64,000 nucleotides of DNA from Lates calcarifer (Eukaryota > Chordata > Actinopteri > Centropomidae). The translations under genes and the position numbers were made by a program. The notes beneath the pieces are model-generated. The model saw only the letters and a program-made list of their open reading frames with translations. It was not told the origin of the DNA and made no database searches. This document shows positions 13,040-28,248 of the stretch, in pieces. How positions within the stretch are numbered: position 1 is the first letter of the stretch; each line of letters begins with the position of its first letter. The DNA lies in the NCBI RefSeq assembly GCF_001640805.2, contig NC_066855.1, positions 17,946,639 through 18,010,638 of the forward strand, given 5' to 3'.

Positions 13040-13115
13040 TAATAATCCCTTAATCAGGGTTCAGCTTTATTGACATTATACAATAAAAGATTGTACAATG
13101 AAATGCAACTTTGGT
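13040..13115 (-). repeat. LINE-type 3' tail, minus strand
   Basis: Read on the minus strand, CATTTCATTGTACAATC followed by a short AT stretch, GTCAATAAAGCTGAACCC and TGATTAAGG resembles the 3' terminus of fish non-LTR elements (TTGTACAATGACAATAAAG type). Only the tail is present. Confidence 0.4.
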
Positions 13116-14269
13116 CCCGTATTATATATATATAAAATATTCAAATATTTTAAAATAGAGTAGAATAAAATAGGCACTAAAGTATTCAGACCCCAGCACA
13201 CCTTATTATGTTGTCAATTTCATTTTAAAGTGATAAAATTTCCACTTTTAGCAATTAATCTACACTTAATATCTCATAATGTGAGATGTGAGATGGGTGA
13301 ATATGAGCCAGAAAGACAACCAGCCGCACCTAAATGTATTTCTACTGATACATGAAATGTTGCAGAAATTGAGCTGCTTGAGAAATTGTGTCTGTTCCAA
13401 CAGATACAATCACCTACAGGCCAACAGAGGCCAACAGACACTGCAGAATCGACTCCTAACCACCAGGTGATTTACACGTACTGTTCACCAGCTCTCTTCC
13501 AAGAAGATGGGATAGGGCTGTGAGGGTGGAGGCGGACTGTCAACAGCCACCACTGATCCTGCTCACTTACATTAACCATGGTGCTCCACTCTGTTGCCAT
13601 GCAACTACCTGTTGGAGTCTTTAAATGATGGCTCAGTCAGCGGGAGAGCAGCAGTTTTTATGTGAGTAAGTGGGGAACTGAATTTTCAGGCTGATGGATA
13701 CATGTGCTACATAAAGGGACCATGAATGGCTGCAGTGATAAATGGATGAAGGAGAGGTGCTTCACAAAGGCAAAGGTTGTGTCTGTCCATGTGTTTTTAA
13801 GGAGCTAGCTTTGTTAGTGAAAGAGAAGGATGGGTGGATAGATGCAGCTAAAGCACTCAGGGGATTTTTTTTACATATAGCTGAAAAAAGATGGATTATA
13901 AGTAGGTCATGCACATTATAGGCAGTAAAGAAAGTGAAGAGAAAGAGCTAGAAAACTCCCACAGTCAGAGTTTCTTTTCATGTGGAAAAGAGGCACAGAA
14001 ACCCAACAAACCCAGTGTTTTCAATCTTCAATCCTTAGATCCCTCACACAGGTATCTGTAATTTTAAGGTGTCTATAGAAAAATCTTTTTTTTTTTTCAA
14101 CTGAAAACCTCCAGTGGTTTGTAATCTCACCAAAGCTACATCAACTGATCATTTGATCAAGAGAAAAAAGAATTACCACCTTCTGGTTTTATGCCTTAGC
14201 TAACTGGTCCAGCTGCAGTTATTTGGTGTGTAAATTCTTGAATTATGGCCAGTTATAGTGACCTTTGTT
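13116..14269. other. gene-free stretch
   Basis: I see no gene or transposon here. The segment leads directly into the LINE fragment. Confidence 0.5.
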
Positions 14270-15385
14270 CTTCACTTCAGTTCCTCCCGCTTATTCCGGG
14301 ATCGGGACCTCTTCCTGGGGGATTCCAAGGTGTTCCCAGGCCAGGAGAGATATATAGTCTCTCCAACGCGTCCTGGGCCTACCCCGGGGTCTCCTCCCAG
14401 TTGGGCGTGCCCAGAAGATCACCAAAGGGAGTCTCCCAGGAGGCATCCTAACCAGATGCCTGAACCACCTCAACTGGCTCCTTTCAACGCAATGGAGCAG
14501 GGGCTCTACTCCGAGCTCCCTCCAGATGTCCAGGCTTACAGTGTACAGTGACCACATTACTACTGACGCTGCACCGATCCGTCTGTCAACCTCACGCTCC
14601 ATCCTCCCATCACTCGTGAACAAGACCCCAAGATACTTAAACTCCTTTGCTTGAGGCAGCAACTCTCCCCACCCCCACCCGGATGGAACAATCCACCATT
14701 TTCCAGCTCACACACAGCTCTAACTCTAACTCTAGCCCTGATACCCCATACTCCCACAATACCCCCCACAGGATCCCTCGGGGGACACGGTCATAGGCCT
14801 TTTCCAAGTCTACAAAACACATGTAGACTGGCTGGTCAAATTCCCATTACTCCCTCAGCAATCCTGCAAGAGTGAAAAGCTGGTCCACTGTTCCACAGCC
14901 AGGACGAAATTGGCATTGTTCCTCCTGAATCTGAGGTTCGACAATTGGTCCTCCTTTCCAGCACCCTGGAGTAAACTTTCCCAGGGAGGCTGAGTAGTGT
15001 GATACCCCGATAATTGGAGCACACCCTCCAGTCCCCCTTTTTAAAAATGGGGACCGCCACCCCAGTTTGCCCCAGGTACTATCCCCGACCTCCATGCAAC
15101 ATTGAAGAGGCGTGTCAGCCACGACAGCCCCACAATGTCCAGAGCCTTTAGCATCTCAGGGCAAACCTCGTCCATACCTGGCACCTTGCCGCTGGGCAGC
15201 TTCCTAACTACCTCAGCAACCTCTGCCAAAGATATGGCCAAGGCTTCCCCTGAGTCTTCAGGCTCTGCCTCCTCCATGGAAGACATATTGGTCGGGTTCA
15301 GAAGTCGGTCCTCCGCGCCACCCCGACAGGCACCAACCACTTTCTGACCACAACTCCTGCCTGCTGCGCCTGCAACGGAGTATTT
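14270..15385 (-). pseudogene. RTE/Rex3-like LINE reverse transcriptase, broken
   Basis: Pieces of one non-LTR reverse transcriptase lie in the correct order on the minus strand but in different frames. At 15345-15065 is the N-terminal RT region with LPSGKVPGMDEVCPEML. At 15060-14955 is FKKGDWRVCSNYRGITLLS. At 14950-14850 is EPQIQEEQCQFRPGCGT. At 14822-14745 is the motif-A block FVDLEKAYDRVPRGILW, with its metal-binding Asp. The palm segment that should hold the F/YADD motif is absent: the sequence jumps within about 100 bases to EFKYLGVLFTSDG (about 14640). A second deletion joins the RRIGAAS block to the C-terminal block with QLRWFRHLVRMPPGR and GRRPRGRPRTRWRDY (about 14460-14330). The element cannot be active. 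The Rex3/RTE label is from memory; the RT identity is secure. Confidence 0.88.
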
Positions 15386-15848
15386 TGATGAAACAAATCA
15401 TCAGTTTGCACTTATGACAAGCCCTGTGACTAATCTACTTATACAAGCCAGCCCTACTGCTCAACATGCATGAGCACATATAATCCATACAGTTCGCTTG
15501 TCTGTGTAATTCACCATAAATGTCATGTGATTTCTGTAAGACTCACCACAATGGCCACACAGACGTGAGGGTTCACAGAAATTGGCCCTCTGCAGCAGCG
15601 ATGATCATTATGGAGATAAAAAGTTGTCCATTGTCCTTGACCACACTGAGAGTTATTACAGGCTCTATTCTTGGAGGAAAAAGTGCCACTTGCAGAGTGC
15701 AAGTGCCCGGTTTCAATGGTGTCAGTCATTTGCAAGTGAAAAGGTGATATATGAAGGAGGATAATGGCTGGGCTTAAAGGGGAAGGAAGAGGAGGAGGGA
15801 GAGTGGCGAGAGCGAGCATGATGAACCGTATAATTAGCCTCTGATCCC

Positions 15849-15850
<2 letters not shown>

Positions 15851-15886
<36 letters not shown>
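15851..15886 (+). repeat. (TG)18 microsatellite
   Basis: This is a pure dinucleotide run of 36 bases. It creates a Thr-His open frame on the minus strand that is not a gene. Confidence 0.95.
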
Positions 15887-15887
<1 letters not shown>

Positions 15888-17413
15888 CGACAGTGTGTTT
15901 CAGTGTGTGCTGCTTTGTATGTTTTAAGCTTCTATATGTCTTTGCATTTAAATTGTGGTGAAACAATGTAAATCAGCTGTGTTTGTAGAGGTGTGTTGTG
16001 TCATGTATAGATGAGACATGTGACATATAATCCAGGAAATCCAGTTGGAACAAACAGATTCATGTGTTTAAAAGATACAAAACACAACATGGTGGTTTGT
16101 AATACTCACAGATAGGACTTCACAACTTTGGTTCCACCATCAGGGAACCACGAACCAGAACTGAGAACACCTTATACGCTGGTGATGCCAGACGATAATC
16201 CATGGAGGAACACAGCGGCTGGGAAGAAGCACAAACCATATGATTGAGTACAAGTAGATGGGTGCAGACCCAGATGTCTCTCTGTAGGGAGCATTAGTGA
16301 CTTGAATTTGAATCAGGTGGCCATGGTTACCTAGTGGAGGTTAGACTGATCAGAGACCAGACACACCACTGCGTTCTGGACCACCTGTAAGGATTTTGCT
16401 GTCTGTGAAGGGAGGATGTTGTCACGCTGCAGCAGAAGCTGAACTAGATTCAGCTTTTTGGCCGCGACACAGTGTAATTTGACATTTGATGACATTGCCT
16501 GGTGCTTTATTAAATTGTGATGGCCAGTTTTTTAAAATTATCATTATTATTGCCATTTTTACTGGATCAAATTATGTGAAAATTGTTGCTATTTACAGCC
16601 CAATATTAATTAAATACAACAAAGATAAATAATCTAGCTCCATGCCCCTCTCTTTGAGAATGAACAATGGTGTATAAGTGATGTATTTATGCTCTGCACA
16701 TCCTGGTTGTATTTTTAATGCCTGCTGCACGGTGAGAAGGAAAAATAAAGTGAAGTGAAATCTGATGAGGCAACTGATAGGGCTGTCGCTTTTCCAAAAA
16801 CTGGAGCTCTAATTGAATTCGAAATTGGTTGATTGGATGGTTTGCTCATTGTCCTTTTTTTTTATGCCTGTCACTTCAGTGGGATGAGTCCACAGATTTA
16901 TTGTCAATAAAGAGTAAGACACCTGCCTTTGACAAAGTCAACAAACTGCCTTATCTTTATTTGTGATTTTGCAACCCATGACGAAGAACCCAAACGCAGC
17001 TTGTCTGATTCTTGTCATTGTCCACTCGGGACGGCTCTGCTCGCTATTGTCCTCCATTTTTGTAACAAAACACTGCATCGTCATCAGCTTAGTTTACTGA
17101 TAGGTCAGTAGGGCATGCAATAGGTCAAGCAGATAGAGTGAATAAAAAAATGTTAAATAAAAAGTGACACCAGTTGTGGTGAGACACAACTAAAAGTAGG
17201 AAATCTGTCTCCTCAAATTTAAAACTTCTGATGATAAACGTCACAGTTGCCCCCTCCCTGGTAGATATCATAACGCTCCATGTCGTCCCACCTGTAGCTC
17301 TACCCTTCTCCATGTGACACCTGACATTTGTTCTGACGAAGAGGGTTTTGGCGTTTACCCCAGGAACCGTCTAGCCAGTGACGTGAGCCAACTTCATGAG
17401 TGGCGACAGCACC

Positions 17414-17440
17414 GGGAGGGGGGGTGGGTGGGGGTGGGGG
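17414..17440 (+). other. G-quadruplex-type G tract
   Basis: Runs of 8, 3, 5 and 5 guanines are separated by single non-G bases, with a further GGG block directly upstream. This meets the usual pattern of four G-runs with short loops on the plus strand. Confidence 0.7.
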
Positions 17441-17734
17441 CTTATCATGACACGGTGCCAGTCGCTACGGAGACGCTGATGACCTTGAGAAGTAATTTGG
17501 TGGATCAATATTTGCTGGATGAAGAAGAATTAGGCAGGAGAAGAAGGAGGAGGAGAGAGAGCACATTGGAATTCACTTTGACAAACAATTAAAGGGATGA
17601 GAGGGAAGGTGTGTGTGTGTGCATTTACAATGTGAACAAAGACAGGTGGAGAATAACATTGGTGGTATTTGAAGGTGGTGCATTCCTGACAAGAAAGGGC
17701 CAGATGTCTGACTTTTCCTTTCTGGTTTCTATTC

Positions 17735-18310
17735 ATCAGCTGTTTTCACACAAACTTCTAAAAAAAAAAAAAAAAAAGCCACTGTCCACTTCCTGTTCAG
17801 TATACAGCAGAAAGACACAGCCAGAGAGCAGCTGGTGAACACAGTGGAGCATTTAGCAGCTAGAGAGCCAGAGATTTCCCTCAGGAGGTGGTGGAGACCA
17901 AAAAGGGAGCTAAAAGAGAGGGAACACTGGACTTAGGTTCATCAGGTGGACACAAACACCACTCCACTTGCATCATCATCTTGCTCTGTAACTGCTGGAT
18001 GTAGAAACAAGAAAATGCTTGATAAAGTTGAAGGATAAAGTTTGAACTAACTGATGGAGGCAGTGGTATTCCAGCAGCTCCTGTATTCTGCTCTGTAAAA
18101 TTACAGTTGTTGTCCATGGAGTCTGGTAGTGATATAAAGTGATGTTTCTTGTTAAACAAAAAGGATCTAACTCTTTCATAAAAAGTGCTATGTCTGTAGG
18201 AATCCTATTCATAATGTTGACACTTAAAACAACAATCTGAGCCTGTAAGTGGCAAAAACAAGCACTTTAGTGGACATACTTTGACATGGACAATTGTCCA
18301 TAAGATTACA
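17735..18310 (+). mobile_element. family C element: interior module plus one arm
   Basis: 17735-18056 is an interior module (CATCAGCTGTTTTCACA, GAGAGCAGCTGGTGAACAC, CCCTCAGGAGGTGGTGGAGA, then CAGGTGGACACAAACACC). It is interrupted by an A run and recurs on the minus strand at 26.08-26.30 kb. 18057-18310 is the arm module: GGCAGTGGTATTCCAGCAGC, then CTGGTAGTGATATAAAG, TGTAGGAATCC, AATCTGAGCCTG and GACAATTGTCCA. The same arm is found in inverted pairs at 33.4, 34.8 and 39.0 kb. This is the most complete single copy in the window and serves here as the reference. No coding frame is seen, so it is probably a non-autonomous element with long terminal inverted repeats (inference). Confidence 0.65.
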
Positions 18311-18321
18311 CTGTAAAAGCT

Positions 18322-18348
<27 letters not shown>
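18322..18348 (+). repeat. poly-A run, 27 bases
   Basis: This is a pure A run just beyond the end of the family C arm. Nothing upstream looks retroposed, so it is recorded as a simple repeat. Confidence 0.9.
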
Positions 18349-18352
<4 letters not shown>

Positions 18353-18767
18353 AAAATACTTTATACCTCCATCAGACATCAAACACAACACATTCATCTG
18401 ACCAGTGGGTGGGTGTGAGGAAAATATGAAAAAATGAAAAATGTCTGGGTAATGAAAACAGTCAAGAGGTCAAAAAAGCTGCATCTGACTCCCCTGAGAA
18501 TAATAACAGATTTTTCCTCTTTTATTTGAACAACCAAAATGGATTTTTATACAGGAGACAAATGAACTCTCTTAACTTAGCCAGCTGAATTATAGCTAAT
18601 GTTTTTTGTTTTTTTTTTGGTTTTTTTTTGTATTTATTAGTTATTATTCATGGTTAGGCTCTGCAAATCCAATTTTTTTAACATGAATTTCACTGTCACT
18701 GGTCCACTCTCATTTCTTTCAGCTCTCACACAGATAATAGATCTGGAGCTCAGATCAGTAAATCAAC
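18349..18767. other. gene-free stretch
   Basis: This is AT- and T-rich sequence with a TTTTTTGTTTTTTTTTTGG tract near 18600-18630. No gene or repeat family is recognised. Confidence 0.5.
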
Positions 18768-18957
18768 TGCTCAAGAGTCTCTTAAAAAGTTTTTCCTTGC
18801 CACTGTCACCTAGTGCTGCTCATGGTGGGAACTGTTGGGTCTCCCTCTGTAAATATCATAATCTAAAGAGTATGGTCTAGACCTGCTCTATATGAAAAGT
18901 GCCTTGAGATGACTTTTGTTGTGATTCGGCGCTATATAAATAAAACTGAAATGAACC
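18768..18957 (+). repeat. LINE-type 3' tail repeat (family B), copy 1
   Basis: The copy contains TTTTTCCTTGCCACTGTCAC, CTAGTGCTGCTCATGG, GAGTATGGTCTAGACCTGCT, GCCTTGAGATGACTTTTGTT and ends GGCGCTATATAAATAAAACT. This is a widespread percomorph repeat ending in short (TGAAT)-type repeats, as L2/CR1-type LINEs do. Two further copies lie at 41.33 and 57.09 kb in the same orientation. No reverse transcriptase is attached. Confidence 0.7.
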
Positions 18958-21589
18958 GAATCAAAAATACTCCTGAACCTCACACAGCAACAAGTACAAA
19001 TAACAACCAACAGCTGGTAAAGCTCATGTTACCATGACAACAACATAACTTTCCTTTAATTTATTCTTTGTTCAGATTCTCATTAACTTCCACAGTAGTT
19101 ACTGATATTCTCACATTAGATATATTCATTCTAGTTCCATTAACAAAAAAGCAAAGCAAACCGAACAGACGATGTGAGATAAAAGACTGATTCAGCAAAT
19201 ACATATTACAATTATGCATCAAAAACAAAATCAGCCTGTCCCTCAGCTGAACCACAGGGTGAACTGAAGGAAAGAAACTGCAGCTCCTTCAGATAAATGT
19301 TATTGCTCTGCAGCAGCTTTCTGATCTGAAAAACGCCTCAACTGTAATTTTAAAAAATGAATGAAAATCCATTTCAGTTGGCCGTCAGCCGTGTAGTGAC
19401 TGACTGGCATTATTCAGTGAAGAGCGATGTCCAGGCTGGACACTGTAAAACTAACTGGACCTGCAGGGTTTACCTTTCTGGGCTGAAACATGATGATTAC
19501 TGTCTCACATATTAAGAATGAAACTCATTCGAATTCATTTAAAATTTTACTTTCCTGCTCCATGATTGCATTTTCAGGCTGGAAATGACTGTGAACTCTT
19601 TATGCTGCAGATACTGCAGATTTACATGCAGAGTAAATAATTCACTTCATGGTGGTGTGAATCCATTAACCCCAGCAGAGAACATTACTCTTTACTTAAT
19701 TACTTAAATCTCCATATTTATTAGCGCCTCTTTTATGAGAGCCAGACTCGGTACTGTGAGCTTTTGGCTCAGTATGGGAGCAAACGTTATAGTGTGTCTT
19801 ACAGTGAAGACATTTGTAGAAAGCAGCTTAATACTTTCTATATCCTATAGGACATCAGGTGATCATCACTTTAGAATGACAAACATTTCCAGGAGCAGCT
19901 CTCACATACTGAGCTCTGTGTGACTTTGGTGAGCAGGTACGATCTCCCTCTAACTGAGTGATAGTCAGCGGCTCAAACTGCTGGAATCAGGCCCAACAAG
20001 TTCAAGAGTAATGCTGAACTGTAGATCAGTTAAAAAGACTTAGAAGTCATAATCAAACAGAGTTTGGTGAGTTTGTTGCAGTGACAGCACAAGCTGCTCC
20101 AGAAGCTGGGGATCATGGGTAATATACACTGGACAACGTTGACAGCGAGGCTTGTAGTGTAATATAAAATACAAGTTACTGTGTGGTTATTATATTACAC
20201 TCAGTGATTGAAAATCATGTGTATTACCTTAAAATCCTCTGGTTGGTCTGTTTCACCATCACCACAAACAAACCAAGCTCAAACTGGACTTTCTGAGATC
20301 ATATTCACTTTTTCTCACCAGCACCTGAAGCAACCTGCCCTCACTGAAGCAGCTCCATCACAGTGCCATTTTCATTCTGAACACCAGGTAAAGGAGAGGA
20401 CAGATGAGGAAAACAGAGACAGATGCTCAGTCGGACTCCTCGGGAGGTGAACTGTATATCAGGAGGAGGAGGAGGAGGAGGAAAGAGTTCCTCTCTGATT
20501 AACCTGCTGCTTGGAGGCAACTGGTGGAGAGCAGGAGATACATGATAGAGGATGCGAAGAGGAAAGTCAGAGAGGAGGAAATATACTCTTACCCTCCTCA
20601 GAGGGAACATTTTCTCCTCTTTGATGTGATTTCCTGTTTTGATCCATTTCAGGAAGGTTTAATAAAAGGCTGAAAGAGTTTGACGGACCAAATTTACACC
20701 AAATAAAACAGAAGTGTGGATGTTTGTTGCGTGGTCAGGTGCAGTCAGCACTTCCTCTGCTGTATTAGCCTCACCTGTCAACTGTAGCGTCACATCCTCT
20801 ATTTTTCTGAGTCTCTTCCTCCTCTCTCTGTCACATGTTCTCACCAGAGCTGACCCGATAACCTCCCCGCTCTCTCAAAAATCTCACTTCCTTTCTCTCA
20901 TTTTGCTCTGAGTAGGAAATCAGCCCGACAGCGTTGCCTTCTCCATTTTCCCTTTTCTTCTCTCCCGCTCTTCGCCTTTCTCATCCGGCCCCATCCATCA
21001 TCCTCTCCCTCCTCTCTCTCCATCTAATAGTGACCTTCTGGCAGTGAGTCATCTCCACACTGACAGCTCCTCCATGTTACTCCTCCTTTCCGCTCTCCTC
21101 TGTTTACCCCATTTTACTGTCACCTCCTCGCCCTGCTCCTCCTCTGGCTACAAAGATGTTTTCACCTCCATGCTCTTCTCCTCTTCACTGTTATTAATCC
21201 TCACACCACTGTGCACTCTGAGAGATCAGGATATGAAATCATTTGCAAAGTATAGTCCTGCCAGACGACCCCCTCAGATCTCATCTCATGACGACAGGAA
21301 AGGTTTGGAAAGTTAATCAACTATTTCCAACTCAGTCTGTATCCAGCTGTTTCCATCCGGTAAAGGTCATATATTTGTTTTTATACATTATTGAGGAGGT
21401 GGTTATCAAGACATTTTCTATTCTTAGATTTACCTTTATGGGGAAAAGGTTCCGCTTCAAAAACAAGCTGACTTATTCATTTATTTAAGACTTAGAGTTC
21501 TGACTCACACCCAGCGCATCATGGCATTAGATGAACCAGTGTTCATCTCTGACACCCAGCTAGGAAACTTTGAAAATATCAAGAATTAG
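18958..21589. other. gene-free stretch
   Basis: No exon or transposon is recognised. A pyrimidine-rich tract covers about 20935-21030 and gives spurious frames. The rest is unique-looking sequence. Confidence 0.5.
20461..20482 (+). repeat. (AGG)n microsatellite
   Basis: This is a short pure trinucleotide run of about seven units. Confidence 0.9.
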
Positions 21590-22165
21590 AAGCACAGTTT
21601 GAACATAAACATTTTTTCTGTGTCTTTCTCCTTCAACATCCTCCCCCTCTGCATCAACACAGCGCTGCATTCAGGTCTTCCACTGATCAGAGCAGTGCAG
21701 TAGGTCTTCTTCAGTTGTCTCAGAACCTCTGTGGTTCTTTTCTTCTGACACAGACTCAGAACGTGTTCCTTTGAGCACAGATTTGATCTTAGGAAAAAGG
21801 AAAAAGTCACACGGTGCTGGATCAGGTGAACAGGGAGGGTTTGTTTTTGGCCAGAAACTGCTTTTCCTTTTGATCAGGGTCAGAAGTTTTGGCACTCTGC
21901 TCTCATTCTTATACTGATCATTTAGAACGATTTGTTCAGTTTGTTGAATGTTTTCAGAAGTTTCTGACGTACATGGACGCCCAGAACATTCATCGTCTTG
22001 GACGTCCTCTCTGCCTTCACTAAATCTTTTGTGCCATTCAAACACATTGTGCACGGGACATGCAGTGTTCCTCATACAATGTACAGAAAGATTCAGCTGC
22101 TGTTTTGTTCAATCTCACCAAAGATGTGAAGTTAATGCGTTGCTCATCTTTGAAGCTAATCAGTT
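21590..22165 (-). pseudogene. mariner-family transposase fossil
   Basis: On the minus strand the N-terminal helix-turn-helix region can be followed from about 22150. A DEQRINF-like start and SLVRLNKTAAESFCTLYE are followed by a frameshift, then VFEWHKRFSEGREDVQDDE and SGRPCTSETSENIQ. The sequence then jumps to the C-terminal block with CSPDPAPCDFFLFPKIKS, which holds the third catalytic Asp of a mariner DD34D triad, and ends CSDQWKT followed by a stop and a CVDAEGEDVEG remnant. The central region with the first two catalytic Asps is deleted, so the copy is dead. Terminal inverted repeats are not recognisable. The match is to animal mariner transposases of the type that gave rise to SETMAR and GVQW3 (established family knowledge; the assignment is by eye). 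Confidence 0.85.
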
Positions 22166-25867
<3,702 letters not shown>

Positions 25868-26065
25868 ATAAGGGCTGCAACTAATAACTGTTCCCATTAT
25901 TTTCATTCAACCAGCTGTTCAAAAACCTAAAGATGTTTCAATATACTGAAAGAGCAAGAACAATTCATCACATTTGAGGAACTCCAACCAGAAAATATTT
26001 GGCATTTTTGATGGAAAAATGACAGAAATGATCAATTGTCAGTCATCAGAATAGTTACCAATTGA
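25868..26065 (+). mobile_element. AGGGCTGCAACTAA-type MITE
   Basis: The copy starts AAGGGCTGCAACTAATAAC and proceeds through ATTATTTTCATT, GAACTCCAACCAGAAAAT, TTTGGCATTTTTGATGG and AAAAATGACAGAAATGATC to ATAGTTACCAATTGAC. This is the order of a very common teleost hAT-like MITE, lacking its far terminus. Its 3' side abuts the minus-strand family C fragment. Confidence 0.55.
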
Positions 26066-26074
26066 CAGTATTTG

Positions 26075-26300
26075 CAGTCCAGTATTCCCTCTCCTTTAGC
26101 TCTGTTTTGGGTCTCCACCACCTCCTGAGGGAAATATCTGGCTCTTTAGCTGCTAAATGTCCCACTATGTTCACCAGCTGCTCTCTAACTGTGTCTGCTG
26201 TACATTGCTGAGCAGGTAGTGGACAGTTTCTTGATTTTACAGCTGTTTCTCTGAAAACAGCTGCCTGATGTGGCCAAAAACAACGAGTCGAGGTCTGAAA
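26075..26300 (-). mobile_element. family C interior module, minus strand
   Basis: Read on the minus strand, this segment contains GGCAGCTGTTTTCAGAGAAA, AACTGTCCACTACCTG, GAGAGCAGCTGGTGAACA and CCCTCAGGAGGTGGTGGAGA in the same order as 17735-17935. The arm module does not follow; the sequence is cut off at the MITE on its left. The minus-strand 96-codon frame over this segment is part of the repeat and not a gene. Confidence 0.65.
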
Positions 26301-28248
26301 AACAATGAGCTGAAACTCACTATAAAGCTTTGTGAAGCTTGACATGTGTAACTTTTAACTGGCAATTGAGTGTATGTTATTTCATGTATGTGCTGCAAAA
26401 AGATATCTGGTATCTGCTGATATATTGTGGTATAGGTGTTCTATGAAATCCCAAATCTATTTGTGATGCTCCCAGTCACACCTCTCATGCTTTTTTCTTC
26501 CTGCCTTTTCCCACCAATGATGTGGAGATTGTAAATGTCACACAAGCAGTGAAAATGCCATCTAATCTCCACAAGAACAACCTCAAATAACCATCCATCA
26601 CAGCAAACTCTAAATAAGCTCAGAGGAACAGATGTTGTTTAGTCGACTTTGATACAAACAGCAATAAATGATCATCAGGCCGTTCGTCACGCCGTGTTTC
26701 CAAAGATGCTGAATCCCAGCAGGGGAACCCTCTCAACGTCAAAACACCCAGGAGGGGAATCTCCCTCCACATTTACCCAGACGATTACCCACACAATCAC
26801 CTCCAAATCAAACACAACGCAGGCGGCATTCGCCCTTTTCCCCTTCCTGATAATGAAGCGCCTTGTGACCCCCCACCACTCTGACGCTGATTAAACTCCC
26901 ATTCACTCCTGTTTATTAGTTTATGCCCCCCTTTAAATCCAAACTCTGAAGTGCAGGGGGTTCATCGCAGGGGTTCTCCTAAGATCCATGGAAGCCAACT
27001 ACTCGAGGAGGAGAAAATATCCTGACATAAATCAGAGCTATAGTCTCTAACAATGAGCCAGACAGCCGAGTTTTTGCGAGTTTCACTCCAGACAAACACA
27101 ACACCAGCTGCTGAGCACAAATCAGCAAACAAATCAATGAAATCAGCGGCTGCTGCTGGTGAGAAGAGTAACAGGAGGAAGACAAAACTTTAGTCTTACT
27201 TTTATGAGGACAGACACTGTGGGGAAGATGGAGGTTTTTGGGGTTTTGGGGACTGAATCTGTTCAAACTAAATCTGCCCAGATCAGAAGGTTAAAAGGTG
27301 GAAACACCCGGTGCAGGTTATCATTCAGATATACAAAGTTTATATTATAGTTGATTGATTGAAATAGATTTTTTTTTTTTTTTCTCAATTGGCTAATCAA
27401 TCATTCTTCATGCTCTCATGCTGGACTGAGAGTAACCTGGACACTACAAAGACTCCTGCTAAGTCAGAAGCTGCTAATGCTAACGTTAGCTATGTAGTGA
27501 TAGCAAAAACCTATGTGTAAATATGACAGTGATAAGTTCACTGCAATTCTGACCTAAAATGTGTCAACTAGGTGCTTTGGGTCAAGAATTATTTTGTGTA
27601 ATTTGTTAATATACATAACACAGATGTTTGTGTGTGTGCCATATGCCATTATTTATTTCTGGCATTATCAGCTGCAGTAATTTGTACTTGAAACAATACC
27701 TGGCAACACACCAGCTGTTTTAAAGGTGCTCTAAGAACCCTTGAAGGTTCCTTTGGGTGCTTCTAACTGTACAAGTGCAGGACACACTGATTATTTCTGT
27801 CACCTCATGAATTATTTAGCTTAAAGATGGGAATTTTTGTATGAAAAACAGCCTTAATGTAACTGTAAATTCTCTCTGCCACAGAATGTGGTTTCAGTAA
27901 AAGAAAAGAACTGATAAAAGCATTGAAGCAAAACACTGGTGTTGCTTTCCACTGCTGGAGACAGCTCTTGGTGAGTAAAGGAAAAACGTTTAATGCTGAA
28001 CTCAAAACATTTCTTCCAGACTGGTGAGTAAACAGCTGTAAATGTGAGTGTTAGTAATGCAGCAATAGCAAAACCTTATCAAATAGCCCATTTAAATGAG
28101 TGGTCAATTTTCATATAGTGTATAATAGTTGGATTATTTTTCTGTTGATGGACTAATTGTCTTAACTCTAGAATCTGTATACCAAATATAACCATTTAAA
28201 ACTTCTGTCACGAATGATAGGCATTACTTTGGTTACATTTGAACAAAG
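26301..28248. other. gene-free stretch
   Basis: No gene or transposon is supported. GAACCCTTGAAGGTTCC at 27736-27752 belongs to a dyad-rich motif also seen near 42.2 kb. A T run lies at about 27368-27383. Confidence 0.45.

Larger units (their letters stand above)
15386..17734. other. gene-free stretch
   Basis: There is no supported gene. The segment 16110-16460 has a faint look of old LINE-derived sequence (CTGCGTTCTGGACCACCTGT) but I cannot place it. AGGGCTGTCGCTTTTCCAAA at 16778-16798 resembles the start of a hAT-like MITE. A 92-codon frame at 17314-17592 is discussed under findings. Confidence 0.45.

Noticed and set aside
15523..15966. 147-codon minus-strand frame with a Thr-His repeat
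   Set aside because: It is kept open by the (TG)18 microsatellite and shows no other protein features.
26055..26345. 96-codon minus-strand frame
   Set aside because: It covers the interior module of family C, which is repeated elsewhere with broken frames.
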